Shown one piece after another: positions 49,227 to 61,458 of a stretch of 64,000 bases of DNA (position 1 is the stretch's first letter; each line of letters opens with the position of its first letter). Source of the stretch: Vitis vinifera (lineage: Eukaryota; Streptophyta; Magnoliopsida; Vitales; Vitaceae); assembly GCF_030704535.1 (NCBI RefSeq), contig NC_081823.1:10528501-10592500 (forward strand), read 5' to 3'. The notes beneath the pieces are model-generated. The model had not been told where the DNA came from. It searched no databases and saw only the letters and a program-made list of their open reading frames with translations. The translations under genes were made by a program, and so were the position numbers.

Positions 49227-52200
49227 AGAAAACAAAGAAAGTGACTTTCGAGTTTTTGATTTCTTTCTCATATGTATCTCTTTTGAAGTGGCAATGCAAG
49301 CTCCAATGGTGCTAAATTCTACCTAAAGAACCCGGATAAGTTGATACCCATGTAGCTCCCCAAGTGGTGACTTATCCTCATGTTTTAATTCACTTGCTAT
49401 ACATAACTAAACCAAGAGAATATATGCTTCAATTCATTTCACTTGGATATGTTTTCATACTTTAAACATAGAGGAAGAATGTTTCTTTATTACCCATCTT
49501 TTGGAAGATTCAAAGAATCATCATCATCATCATCATCACTAGACTTATTATCATTAAGAATTGGGAACCAATTGATGCTGGACTAATTGGGGTTAAAAGT
49601 TGATATGCATGGACATGACTAATAAGGGTAGAACAAAAAAGGACATGGGGAGGCACCATTATCAGAATTTGCTTTAGATGGGTTGCAATTGTCTCATAAG
49701 ATGTACAAAAATTGTGAGATTGTGAAATATGAAGACAACTTTATGTTTCAATTGATTAGTCTTCTCACAAGTAAAGCATACATAATGTTGAAGTACAACT
49801 CAATGCCCCTTTACATAGGACTAAGAATCTTCCCATATGTCCTCATGGGTAATAGTTGATTTTTAGATTATGAGTTTTTAAAAATTTAAAATATTTTATT
49901 TAAAAATAAATAAATAAACATGCAAAGCAATTTTTAAGAAGTGTTTTTAAAAATGATCCAAATATATAGTAGGATTTAAATAAATAATTTCATAAATTTA
50001 AATAATTTCATTTTTATCCTAATCTATTTTTCATTCCATCATTGTATTAAATTTAACCGATTCGAACTTTCATTTCTTTGTATAAAATTTTTATTTTTAT
50101 AATTTTTTTTAAAAATAAATTGAAAGTTTTACAATTTTGTATTTGATAATTTATTAAATTATTTTTTTAATGGTGGGTTCTTATTAATTTTGAATTTTGA
50201 GATGTTTAAATATTTTTTTATTAACATCAGTTTCCTTTCATAAGAAGCTCTTTTTTTAAGTCATAAATCCTCTTAGCAAAATTATCAAAAGATGCTAAAA
50301 GCTCTCATTATAAGATTCAATGTTTTTTTTTTTTTTTTAATTTATTATTGAACAAAAGTGATCATTATTAGATCAACAAAATATCTCCTTTTTTTTTTTT
50401 GCCTTTTCACATGATAATTATGTTATCAAATCAAAGCCGTTTATTTTTATTTTTTGAATTTATCTTGATATTTATCCTTTTTATTTTGCAATCATCACAA
50501 TATTTATTCAATTTTATTACAATAAATTACTTATTTTTTGGTTCTCAAATCATGCAAACTTGTCCCATGAGGATTCATAAGACATTATTTATATTATTTC
50601 TTATAATATAAATCTTACCCTTTTGACTAGTTTTCATATAAGGGAAAGTTATAAAAAATGGTGGGCTGTGACGATGATAATAACTTAAAAAAGGTCACTT
50701 ATCTCAAAAATTCTTAATAAAATTTATCATATGACAAATTTTTCCTTTGGATATGGTTTTCTATATTATCCACTATGATAAGTATAGTTAATCAATAGTG
50801 CATATCTCGTGTCCCAAAAAATTATTGTTCACTTTTAAAAAATGAATATGCTATTTAATATAGTTTTATTTATAAAAGTCAAAGATAAAGATAATTTTAT
50901 TTTTTATTAAAATGCTAGAATTTCCATAAAAATAATCTAATAAATTGGGCATTATTAATCTAGTTTATTATTTTGCATTAACATCATAAATTATTTTATA
51001 TTATCGCATCAATTTGGTACATTTAATAAATTTGTCATTGTTTTGTTACTCTTTGCTTACGTGAGCTTGAAAATTTTGGAAAAGTGAAAATATATATATA
51101 TATATATTAAAGCAAAAATAATAAAAGATTAAAATATAAATTATATAATTTATTATTATTTTATTATAAGAAATTAAATTATTTGAAATATTTCTTTTTT
51201 CAAGTTCTTTTTCTTTTTCTTTTTTTCAAAAAATTTGAGATTTTTTTACCGAACTAGTAAAAAAAATTAATTTTCTATATCTCTTAAATAAAAACGACAC
51301 TCTAATGTTATTATGTCGCTTTATATATGTAACATATAATTAAAAACTTTGTTACTCTAATAAAATGAAGAACTATTTTTCACGAGCACCTATCAATTCA
51401 ATAATACATAATCATTTGTTTGGTAATATAATACGTGATTTAAAAAAAAAAAAATGTTGTAATGTATTATAACATTAGCATATTTATATTGTAAATATAA
51501 TACATTTATGTTGTACCTATATTTTATGACAAAAGTAATAATTCTAGAAATACTTATTTATGTCCTATTGACATTAGTATTAACATATCATATCAGTATA
51601 TTGACATAATTCACTCAATGTATTAAAATTGTTTAATAATTTATATATATATATATATATTAAAATTAATATTTCATTTGATTTAAAAAATGATTCATAA
51701 TATATCTTAATTTGATATATAACATGTTGTAGGGTCATCTCATACGTGCATGGATACTATTTCTTCTATTGGACTAATAAGAAAAAAGTTAAGTAAAATC
51801 ACTTTGTTCATGTCAGTTTAAATTTACTATTTTAATATGTTGTCTGAATATTGTAATATTGATTATGTTTATTTGTCTAAGTGAGAATGATATCTATACT
51901 TTATATTCTTTAACTATAACTTAAAAAACACATTTTTATTTTCTAATTCCTAAATTATACTTTGCGAGTGTAAATCATACCTTTTAATTATGTTTGTTTA
52001 ATATTATTTTAAGTTATTATTTTCTTTCAAATCCCTTTAATTGGTAAATTATTTTCAATGTAGTATATAATCATTTATTTATAGGTCATATGTCACATCT
52101 TAGATTTTAGACTTACTAGTTAATAGTCAAAATACAAAATTAGTGTTCCCAAAACTTTGGAGACAATAATAAATGTCGAGTTTTAGGCAGTATATATGTA

Positions 52201-52859
52201 CCCTATTATAAACCTTTGAAACCATTAATTAATAAAATATAACTTGTTTCACGTAAAGAAAACCTATACAATATTACTTTGTATATACCAAAACTTCATT
52301 GTTCAGGGTAGCCTATTCTATAAGTGTACAAAAATAAACATAAGCCTGATGTGTGTTTAAGTTGTTTCACCTTGATGAATAATAGTCTCTTTCCACTCTT
52401 TTTTATTATCTAGAATGGGTGCCCATTTCTTCAAAATGATCTAGTCTTCTTAATATACAAAGGGAAAAGTCTCAAAAAACTCTCAATACGAGCCAAACAA
52501 TATTCAATTGATAGCACATGCAAAGTTCAAATATTAACCCCAACAAGTGTCTTCTAACTTGCATCTAAAAGTGAAAGAAATAAGGTGAGTTCACAACTCA
52601 GTTGAAAAGTTTCATCCTATGTATATTCTTAAAAAAAAAAATCCTTAAATTAAATATATAGAAACATGCATGATAAACATTTTATAATCATTAACAAATA
52701 TGCAAGAATGTCAAATAAGCATGCAAGTTGCTGATGGTTTCATCTCTACTCTACCTTGTCCATTCTCTTACAAATGATAAGTTGTTAATTCTCACTAATG
52801 TACATATCATCAATCAATGCTCCAAAAGATGCTCGACCATAAATAAAAACTATTCTAGG

Positions 52860-53012
52860 ACTACCACCCAAGGACAAATCATATCCCAAGTCTTTTTGGA
52901 CTCATATCCAAGGACAGGACCAACCAAGTATCTTTTGAGACTACAACCCAAGGAAAAGACCAACTTCGTGTCTTTAGGGACCAAAACCCAGGGGCAAGAC
53001 CAACCCTATTCA
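52860..53012 (+). repeat. 40-bp minisatellite, four copies
   Basis: Unit starts at 52860, 52900, 52940 and 52980, exactly 40 bp apart. Each unit has the form ACTAC(A/C)ACCCAAGGA then A(A/G)GACCAAC and TCTTTxxGGG, with several substitutions between copies. Noncoding. Confidence 0.8.
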
Positions 53013-53429
53013 CCAATATTAGAATGTCTTTCTCAAGAGGCGTAGTAGACCACACATGCCAGAAATCCTGAGGCCTTGACTAAATGGATTTGCCCGTTTA
53101 ATAGGTCCAGTCGGCTCGATTTGTCCATTATGTCTGGCATTATAGGGTAGTCTGAAATATCAGTCAGCTTGGTCTGTCTAGGCATTGTAGAAGAAGGAAA
53201 ACTTCTCATTTTTGGTGCCATACGGAGCTTATCTTGGTCCAGACGGAGTGACCCCAAACAGGTTATATGTTTGTTCTGGACAGTCAAAGGGTCTTGAGTC
53301 TAGAAATGACAAGTGGAGGGAAGCCCTCCACACATATCACACCTTAGATTGAACCATGATGACAATACACTTGATTAAATCATGTTCTTGTCTAAATTAA
53401 AGTAGAGATTTGTAATTATTGTAGTCTTG

Positions 53430-53430
53430 T

Positions 53431-53486
<56 letters not shown>
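53430..53486. repeat. Compound (TA)n(TG)n microsatellite
   Basis: About seven TA units followed by about 22 TG units without interruption. Confidence 0.95.
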
Positions 53487-53487
<1 letters not shown>

Positions 53488-56219
53488 TATGGACAAATTG
53501 AACCTAGTGAACTCTCCTTGTTTTACTTGAATTAAACAAAAAGATGTTTCATCTCAAAGAAGAAAATGAAAAAATGTTTGGTCCAAAAAGTATTATCTCA
53601 ATGTAATTAAAGTTATGTATCTTACAAATTGCACATAACAAAAAATAATACCTTTTATTAATTTTATTAGCAAGAGACAATTCTACTCCATCTTGAAAAT
53701 ATTGGAATGAAATTAAACATATATTACAAAATCTTTACAGAACAATTGACATGAGTTTGTTTTATTTAAAAGAATTAGAATAGTAGATGTCTGGATATGC
53801 AAATATTGTATATCTTTCAAATCCCCAAAAGACTTCATCTCGAATAAGATATATATTTGCTTGTGAAAATACTATGATACTACGAAGATTGATCAACCAA
53901 CAATGGTAGCTATCTTAAATAATTCAGAAATACTTGTAATTCATTAAGCAAGTCATGAATATGTATGGTTAATATCTATGATCGAATATATTTGAGTCAT
54001 GTAAATCGTTCTCTATTAAAGGTAATCTAATGGTATTACATGAAAACAACTCTATATATATCATACAAATCAAAGGAGAATATATTAAAAGTGATCAAAC
54101 CAAAGATGTTTCACCAAAATTCTTTTATAAACATAAGCTTCAGAAAAGTGGTTAGATCAATTTTAAACAAATAAGATCAAATGATTATAAACTTATAAAT
54201 AGAACTCGATCTATCTAAAATATTTATGTTTTTCAATCAATTTTTACCATTTTTCTAATCAATTCTTACCATTTTTCTAAATTTTATACAAAGTTATGCT
54301 AATATAAATATTTTCAACCTTGCTTAAGAATAAAACATATGCTCTAATGCTGCATGTAGGTATAATATTCATAAATAATGGACCCACTAAGTTACTATCC
54401 AACATGCACATGGTCCCGGGCAATCATCTTCTTGTTAATTTTTGGATGAATAATAGGTTATTATTGTGGAAATACCACTTCTTATTATTCAAGTTGCAGG
54501 GAATGGTGCATCATCATGAAGGTGGAATTGGCACTTACTTGTTTGGATAATAGGAAAACTAGAGCACATGGGATCTAAATTTGTTGTAATGTTGGGATGG
54601 GGGTGTAATTGGATGGCAAATAAAGAAGCTTAGACTTATCTCATTACCTTCATTATTTTAAGAATAGAATGGCAGTGGGAGGGACTTGAGACTTCAGAGC
54701 TATAAAATAAACTTCTCTCCTACCAATGATGTTGCATTAAAAGAGGAGATTTAGAACATGCATCTCTTTTAAATAAATCAACAACCTCAGAAAGGACCAC
54801 AGTTCCTTTTTGGCTTAAAAGCCGTAGATATAGGACTCCAGCCTAACATGATACAAGCTGAATTCAAAATTAAAATCAGTTGAATTCAGCTGCAAAATCT
54901 ACCCATCTGCAGACAGCCAGGTAGAAAGGAGGAAAATTAATATAATGCCCAAAAAAGGAAGACTAAAGGAAAGAGAAGAAAGGAGACCTTGTTAGAATGC
55001 TAATAAAAAGGAGCTAGGAAAGTGAACTCAGGGCTCAAAGCCTCCTCCTGCTGACACATTAAATGAGTCAGCACGGCTTTCCAGCTTGGCCTAATCATAT
55101 AGAGAAAAAGATACTATACTAGTACAGATAGAGGTGATAAATATATGCATATATATAACATGGGATCCATGATTCAGTGCAAATGATCTTATGGGTCCAT
55201 GGTGAACTGTAAGGGTATCTTGGGCATTAGTATGGGATCACCAAACACAGCGCCACACCGTTTGCCATGTCCAGACACTGGTGGAAGTGCATTCAAAGGG
55301 AGCCTATGATAGAACTTAAAAGACTTTGAAGGGCTTTGGATGAGGGACAATGTCATTAAATTGGGTGTTATGCAAACCATTAAAACATACCCCATTTTCA
55401 TCAGACAAGCCACGATGCTGCCGGCAAGAAGCAATAAGGTGGAGGGTGCTGAGCCCATTGACTAGTACCTTTGTAATTGTATTGTACAAACACCCAACAG
55501 CTCAGCGGACCACTCAAGTCATTTGCAGCATATCAAGACTTAAACAATTGACAAGAGCTCATGCTGACTCAGGAATCTCCAATTAAAAGGATTGCTGGGT
55601 CAGCTCAACTTAGAATTGAGCATGTATGCACGTAAGCAGAGAAAAACCCACCACCAAGGCATTAAATTAAATTACTTGGGAGGGGGGGCGGCACCAATAT
55701 GAAAGAGTTGCCAAGTGGGATACTTTCTCCAAAATTTGAAAGGGGTTGTAGTGGGTGAAGTTGCCATTTTAGTTGTCTTTCCTCGGGAGATGAATAATTA
55801 TTGTTTCAGTCCTCAGTTGGACTGGTCTATGGTCCAATTTCCAGTGCAAATAGTTTCAACCCTGTCAGATGAGTACACATTCAGAGAGCAACCCCGCCAT
55901 TGCAATATATAATAGTCTTTGTTTTTACATGCAATGCAATGTGAAGGCCTAACATGCCCATTACCAACAGGTCTGAGTTATGGTTCCCCTCCCAATGCCC
56001 CTTTTCTCTGAGTTCTTTCTGACCAATCTTGGCTTCTGTAACAAGTGAGAGAGAACCCCCATGTTAGATTAAGAATAGAGGCATTAAAATGTACAGCACA
56101 TAAAACAAAAAGATATAGTCCTAACCCCAGACAAAATGCTAAATTAATATAGAATATTACACCATTCACTCTCTGCAACTTCTTTTTAAGCACTAGTTCA
56201 ATATTTTATGTTCAAAACC

Positions 56220-57068
56220 TTACAGATCCAACCCATCCATTCAGATTCCCCCTCTGTACAGCTTGTTTATTAGAGCAAGAGAGAGAAATATGAATTGTCT
56301 GGGGGTTGCAGCTACAGAAGCCCTCTCCCTCTTCTTCTTTGCCCCAAATGAAACCAAGTTAGGGTAAGTAAACTGAATCATTCTGAGTAACTGTTGATTC
56401 ACACCATGTGCCTTGGGTTGTTTCTATAATGATCAGTGGCACCTTTGTTTGACTTTGATTCGGAGTAGTAGATCAAAGAACAAAGAATTTTTTTTTTTTC
56501 TCTTGGGTAATTTTATATCTAAGTTGGATTTATATCCTCCATTGTTTCAGGTACAAAGCTTGATGATTAATTTGATTCTTTAATGCGCCAAGAAGATTAT
56601 GAACACTAAGTTTGTCATCTTATGTTGCTCTTCCATCCCTGGTCTGCATCAACTCCAGCGGCAGAAGTAAAACCAGGTCTGCTTTTGACTGAGAGAGGCC
56701 CACAAAATGGAGATGATTGATAAGTATCACATGCACATTTCTGTTTTAGCCTCACTGTTGCATTCATCTTATGGGCAGTCCTTTGTCAGTGTCAACCACT
56801 TAATTGTATCTGGCAGCATGGATTAGAGCAAAGAATCCGCAGTGAGCTCTGGCTAATTTTCTGATCCCCTCTGTCAAAAATAGTTGTTGTCAAAGACATC
56901 TTAGACTGATAATGGATGGGCTTTATCAACTTCCAGTCTTTGATAGCAGTGAAGTATAACCGAGGGGGAATTTTGTACTAGAGAACCTTTGTAAAATTTG
57001 AATTTCTTCTGCATTTTCTAGAACGAAAATACATATTGAGATCTTCACTAGGCTTGGTGGATTCATTG
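56220..57068 (+). promoter_or_regulatory. Probable 5' leader of the TNP gene with an intron and an upstream ORF
   Basis: A strong donor (TTAGG|GTAAGTA, intron starting at 56364) and a good acceptor (TTCTGCATTTTCTAG, ending at 57021) suggest a 658-bp intron in the leader. An ATG at 56290 would, after splicing, open a 44-codon frame that ends with TGA at 57080-57082, in another frame and just past the main ATG. This is inference; transcript data would be needed for the true transcription start. Confidence 0.4.
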
Positions 57069-60059
57069 ATGGTCATGGATGAAGAAGCACCACTGTCTGC
57101 TGAACTTCCTAAGAAACTCCCAGCTGTTGATTTCTCTGATTCTGGTGATCCAACCAAGTCCCTCACCATCAAGATAGCAAGCTCTAGCTGCAAACCAGGT
57201 AAGGAGTTTCTAGCTCCCCTCATATCTCCAAACATAAAAACCTCAGCTGAACCATCACCATACAACTCTCCATCACTCATCTCTCCACCATCATCAGCAT
57301 TTGTTTCTGCTCTGCAGTCACCATACATATCTCCAAGAGCTCAAATCCCCAATCTCCAGGAGAACCCAACTCCAGTTATCCACCCGTCTCCGCCCATATC
57401 ATACTGTGGTTCCCAGTCTGATGACATCCCCAGCTGTTCCTACACTCCCCCGCCAGAGAGAAATGATTTTTCTGATGACCCAACTGACCCAAAACTCAAA
57501 TTTGTGACCTGCGTCCCAGTTCCAGACCCGGCTCCTCCTAGAATCTCCTTCTCATTCCCAGTCCCTCGAATTTCCTTTGCAAAAGGCTCTGTTTCTTCGG
57601 CTTCTAATGCAAAACTCAGGAGCTGTGACGTTTACATAGGCTTCCATGGCCAGAATCCCAACTTGGTGCGCATTTGTAAGTGGCTTAAATCAGAGCTCGA
57701 GCTCCAGGGAATTGCTTGCTTTATTGCAGATAGAGCAAAGTATTCAGATAATCAAAGTCATGAGATTGCTGATCGTGTCATCTGCTCAGTGACGCATGGC
57801 ATTGTGGTTGTCACTAGTTCTACCTTCCTCAACCATCACAGCCTAGAGGAAATAAGATTCTTTGCTCAGAAGAAGAACTTGATCCCCTTCTTCTTTGGCA
57901 CAGACCCTGCTGAGATCATGAGTCTTCTCAACCACAATTCAATTGACAAAGAATGCAAAGAAGCAATTGAAAGATTGATGAAGTCTCATGAATTCAAGCT
58001 GGAAGCCAGCGAGGGGAACTGGAGAAGCTGTGTATCTAAAGCCGCTGGGATTTTAAGGGCAAAGCTTGGAAGGAGAAGTGTCGCCGAGAAGGAGGTGGAA
58101 GGATTTGAGGAGTTACCTTTCCCAAGAAACAGATTTTTTGTAGGAAGAGAGAAGGAGATGATGGAAATGGAAACTGCCTTCTTTGAAAGTGGGGATTGTC
58201 TGGAGCAAGATGGTTCTGTGCCGATTGTTAAAGGAGGAGCAACTGGGCAATGTGATGGTTTTGCAGATGAGGAAAGCGATGCAGGCACAACTAGAGGAGA
58301 GAAGTATATTAATTTAGAGGTGGGTAAGTGCAAGGAGCCAACTTTAGAGGCTTGGGTTGAACCAGTAGTTGGAAGAAGCTCATTGAAGAGGCCAAAATAC
58401 AAGAAATCAAAAAGTGGAAACTATAAGAGCTTTGGTAGCAGCGTGATCTGCATTAATGGAGGTCCTGGTGTTGGAAAAACGGAGCTTGCATTGGAGTTTG
58501 CTTACAGGTATTCCCAAAGATACAAGATGGTTTTGTGGGTTGGAGGAGAAGCTCGGTATTTTAGGCAGAGTATATTGAACCTATCACTAAATCTGGGATT
58601 GGATGTCAGTGCCGATGCTGAGAAGGAAAGAGGGAGGATCAGAAGTTTTGAGGAGCAGGAATTTGAAGCATTCAAGAGAGTTAAGAGGGAGCTGTTCCGG
58701 GACATGCCTTATTTGCTGATTATCGACAACCTTGAGACCGAGAAAGAATGGTGGGAAGGGAAGGATCTACATGATCTAATCCCCAGGAACACCGGAGGGT
58801 CCCATGTGATTGTTACCACCAGGCTTTCCAAGGTAATGAATTTTGACATTATGCATCTTCCACCATTGTCCTTGTCTGATGCAATGATTTTGATTAGAGG
58901 GAAAAGGAAGAAAGACTATCCAGCTGAGGAGCTAGATTTTCTCATGAAATTCGATGAGAAATTGGGAAGGTCTAGCTTTGGTTTGTGGGTGATTGGATCA
59001 CTGCTTTCTGAACTAGCAATTTCCCCATCTGTTCTCTTTGAAGCTGTGAACCAGGTCCCATTAAATGAAGGTTCTAATTGCTCTAATTTAAGCATTCTTG
59101 ACCAACAATTCTGCAGAAACAATCCTTTTCTAATGAAAGTTCTGGGATTTTGCTTCTCTGTTTTACAACAAACAAATGGGAAAAGGAACCTCCTTGCCTC
59201 TAGAATGCTTCTTGTTGGTGCTTGGTTTGCCACTGCACCCGTTTCAGCGAATTTACTTGCCACTGCAGCAAATCATATACCAACCACTGGAAACCGGTTG
59301 AGGAAGTGGACCAAGTGCCTGAGTTTGGCACTTTGTTGCTGCTCTGGTTGTTCCTTCTCACCACAAACTTGGAAAAGCGAAGAGGATTCAGCCCTTCTTC
59401 TCGTTAAACTAGGATTGGCCCGAAGAGCTAACAGACAGGCTGGAATTTGGATCGAGTTCCACTCCATAACTCAGATATTTGCCAGAAGGAAAGAGGGTCT
59501 ACCTGCAGCCAGGGCAACAGTCTTAGGTGTAAGGAAAATTGGAAACCCTTCGGTAAATTCAGACCACCTATGGGCTTCTGCCTTCCTTGTATTTGGCTTT
59601 AAATCCGAGCCTCCACTGGTCCAACTAAAGGCAATTGACATGGTGTTATTCATCAAGAAGACTGCTCTCCCTCTAGCAATTAGGGCCTTCACCACTTTCT
59701 CCCGGTGCAACTCAGCTTTGGAGCTCCTGAAGGTATGCACAAATGTGCTTGAGGAAGTAGAGAAATCATTTGTGTCTCAGATACAGGACTGGTGCCATGG
59801 CTCACTTTGCTGGAAGAAAAAAGTACAGTCTAGTCAAAGGGTGGATGAGTATGTATGGCAGGATGTGACATTGTTGAAGGCTACATTGCTGGAGACCAGA
59901 GCAAAGTTGCTGTTGAGAGGTGGACATTTTGATAGCGGGGAGGATCTCTGTAGAACTTGTATCAGTATCAGGACAGTAATGCTGGGCCATAACCATGCCC
60001 TAACCTTGGCTGCTCAGGAAACATTGGCAAAGTTAGTAAGATTACGGAGTAAAATATGA
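57069..60059 (+). CDS. TIR-NB-ARC protein of the TNP type (no LRR), At5g56220/At4g23440-like
   Basis: A single open frame of 996 residues from the ATG at 57069 (a second ATG is two codons on; the frame extends upstream only through non-ATG codons). Residues 1-180 are Pro/Ser-rich and likely disordered. A divergent TIR domain starts at S185 (CDVYIGFHG) and includes HEIADRV with E232, the best candidate for the catalytic glutamate of TIR NADases. The NB-ARC has Walker A GGPGVGKT (464-471), Walker B LLIIDN (D553) and GGSHVIVTTR. The GLPL motif is only weakly recognisable (near 633), and FHS at 797-799 sits where MHD is expected. The last ~70 residues look like TPR helices; there are no leucine-rich repeats. 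TNPs are an old, conserved plant class distinct from classical TNL resistance proteins, with roles in cell death and immunity signalling reported only in part. Confidence 0.93.
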   Translation: MVMDEEAPLSAELPKKLPAVDFSDSGDPTKSLTIKIASSSCKPGKEFLAPLISPNIKTSAEPSPYNSPSLISPPSSAFVSALQSPYISPRAQIPNLQENPTPVIHPSPPISYCGSQSDDIPSCSYTPPPERNDFSDDPTDPKLKFVTCVPVPDPAPPRISFSFPVPRISFAKGSVSSASNAKLRSCDVYIGFHGQNPNLVRICKWLKSELELQGIACFIADRAKYSDNQSHEIADRVICSVTHGIVVVTSSTFLNHHSLEEIRFFAQKKNLIPFFFGTDPAEIMSLLNHNSIDKECKEAIERLMKSHEFKLEASEGNWRSCVSKAAGILRAKLGRRSVAEKEVEGFEELPFPRNRFFVGREKEMMEMETAFFESGDCLEQDGSVPIVKGGATGQCDGFADEESDAGTTRGEKYINLEVGKCKEPTLEAWVEPVVGRSSLKRPKYKKSKSGNYKSFGSSVICINGGPGVGKTELALEFAYRYSQRYKMVLWVGGEARYFRQSILNLSLNLGLDVSADAEKERGRIRSFEEQEFEAFKRVKRELFRDMPYLLIIDNLETEKEWWEGKDLHDLIPRNTGGSHVIVTTRLSKVMNFDIMHLPPLSLSDAMILIRGKRKKDYPAEELDFLMKFDEKLGRSSFGLWVIGSLLSELAISPSVLFEAVNQVPLNEGSNCSNLSILDQQFCRNNPFLMKVLGFCFSVLQQTNGKRNLLASRMLLVGAWFATAPVSANLLATAANHIPTTGNRLRKWTKCLSLALCCCSGCSFSPQTWKSEEDSALLLVKLGLARRANRQAGIWIEFHSITQIFARRKEGLPAARATVLGVRKIGNPSVNSDHLWASAFLVFGFKSEPPLVQLKAIDMVLFIKKTALPLAIRAFTTFSRCNSALELLKVCTNVLEEVEKSFVSQIQDWCHGSLCWKKKVQSSQRVDEYVWQDVTLLKATLLETRAKLLLRGGHFDSGEDLCRTCISIRTVMLGHNHALTLAAQETLAKLVRLRSKI

Positions 60060-60891
60060 TTTTCGCTTCTCACTGAACAATCAGTCTTATACATGGGGGG
60101 CTCAGTTTTGCTCACACTGTAATCATTATATAATTATCAATTAACAATCAGTTTTGCAGCTTTCTCTTTTACTCAACACAGCACTAGACTTGAATAATTT
60201 GACAATAATCAAGTTAATCAGACATTTGAATCACAGTGGTTTCAGACTTTCAGTTAGAAAGTCCCTTTCTCCTAATAAATGTGCTTAGGTGAAGAACCAG
60301 TCTATCCATGCTGCCAAGTTAGGAGAAAGGGAGAAAACTAGACAAATCCTGTCAAAGAAAGAAAATCAAGCATACTTCATTTCTCCTTCTGGGTTGATGT
60401 AAGGCCCCATTTCAATGAATGGTACCTACTTTACTATGACATGTGGCTAAAATACAGAGAGGTGATCAGAACTTGCTTTTGGTTTTAGGTGTTGGATTAA
60501 TTCTTCACTGAGATCTACTCAACTAATCCTATTGATCAAGGAAAGTTAAGGGCAAAGAATTCAGTCTGGAATAAAAACAGTGGGAAACACAAATCAACAA
60601 ACCCCTTGACAACATAAAAACAACAATGACAAAAGCCTCACAAACCCTCATCACAGGCATCAAAACAGCTCACATTCATCCACTGAAAATCTCCTATGTA
60701 CCCTCAAACTTGAATACCTCAAAGCAACAACGGCCTGCCACCACCATTCGGGCTTTCACTTACACAACTGAATCACTCAACACCTCCACCCCAAGTCCAC
60801 AAAAACCAATTCTCACATCCCATCAAAGCTGCAATTCATGAATCTCAACCCTCACAAGTCAAAAGGAAATTCACAGGTAAAAAAGGATTGA
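60060..60891. other. Convergent 3' region between TNP and PRA1 genes
   Basis: The two genes point at each other, with 832 bp between stop codons, so both 3' UTRs lie here. AATAAA at 60274-60279 is a candidate poly(A) signal for the TNP gene. The 71-codon frame at 60626-60841 (+) is Thr/Ser/Pro-rich and has no domain, so it is most likely by chance. Confidence 0.55.
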
Positions 60892-61458
60892 TTAATGAGT
60901 GAGAGCGCTCTCCCGTAGTCCTGCTTCGTCATCTTCCAATGGGTTCCTGAAAACCCCATGAACACAACATACAAGAAGCCCAATCCCAACTCCCACCACC
61001 AGATTCTCAAGCACACCAGTGAACCAAACCGCCATAACCGAAGCCAAAACCAAGCACAGCAGAACCAGCCGGTCGCTCACTTGCCGGCCGCCAACGAACA
61101 GCGGATCTTCCCTGAAGAAGTAGAAGATCAACCACATCCCCAACGTCAAAACCCATACCATCAGCGATATTGGGGTGCCGACGAGGGAAATCATCGCACA
61201 GCCAAGTATCAATATGCCGTAGTTGATGCGAAAGTAGCTCGCATTCTTGCGGACTCGCTCGCCGGCAACGGTTAAAGAATCCGGGCGGTGGAACACGTCG
61301 GCCGCAACGAAATCCGGCCATGGGCGACGAGATGATACAGCAGCGGAGAGGTTGTGGAAAGATCGGGAAATGACGTCAGCGCCGGAGATCGGAATGGAAG
61401 TGTAGGTGGCCGGAGTGGCAGCGGGAGTGGACATTTTGGGGTTTGACCCAACTACCAT
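60892..61458 (-). CDS. PRA1 (prenylated Rab acceptor) family protein
   Basis: An intronless gene for 188 residues, or 180 if translation starts at the second ATG (61434), which has the better context (A at -3). After a ~45-residue Ser/Thr-rich start comes the PRA1 domain: RPWPDF, then FRINYGILILG (about 76-86) and two long hydrophobic stretches (~79-115 and ~129-170), each long enough for two membrane passes. They are joined by the hydrophilic stretch REDPLFVGGRQVSDR (116-130), the characteristic loop. The C terminus is acidic (LEDDEAGL). PRA1 proteins are small four-pass proteins of ER, Golgi and endosomes that bind prenylated Rab GTPases and affect vesicle traffic. The length and loop resemble plant PRA1.E/F members; which clade is not certain. 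Confidence 0.92.
   Translation of the reverse strand: MVVGSNPKMSTPAATPATYTSIPISGADVISRSFHNLSAAVSSRRPWPDFVAADVFHRPDSLTVAGERVRKNASYFRINYGILILGCAMISLVGTPISLMVWVLTLGMWLIFYFFREDPLFVGGRQVSDRLVLLCLVLASVMAVWFTGVLENLVVGVGIGLLVCCVHGVFRNPLEDDEAGLRESALTH

Larger units (their letters stand above)
45311..56219. other. Long AT-rich intergenic region
   Basis: About 10.9 kb without a recognisable gene. It contains MITE remnants, a 382-bp tandem duplication, a 40-bp minisatellite and a TG microsatellite (listed separately), plus an ATC run near 49520-49540 and a TA run near 51641. 54.3-56.2 kb is less AT-rich and may include promoter sequence of the TNP gene. Short frames such as 46551-46760 (+), 53033-53287 (-) and 55189-55458 (-) have no domain and no splice partners. 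Confidence 0.5.

Noticed and set aside
60958..61321. Frames of 104-105 codons on both strands over the PRA1 gene
   Set aside because: They are out-of-frame shadows of the PRA1 coding sequence, which has the clear domain.
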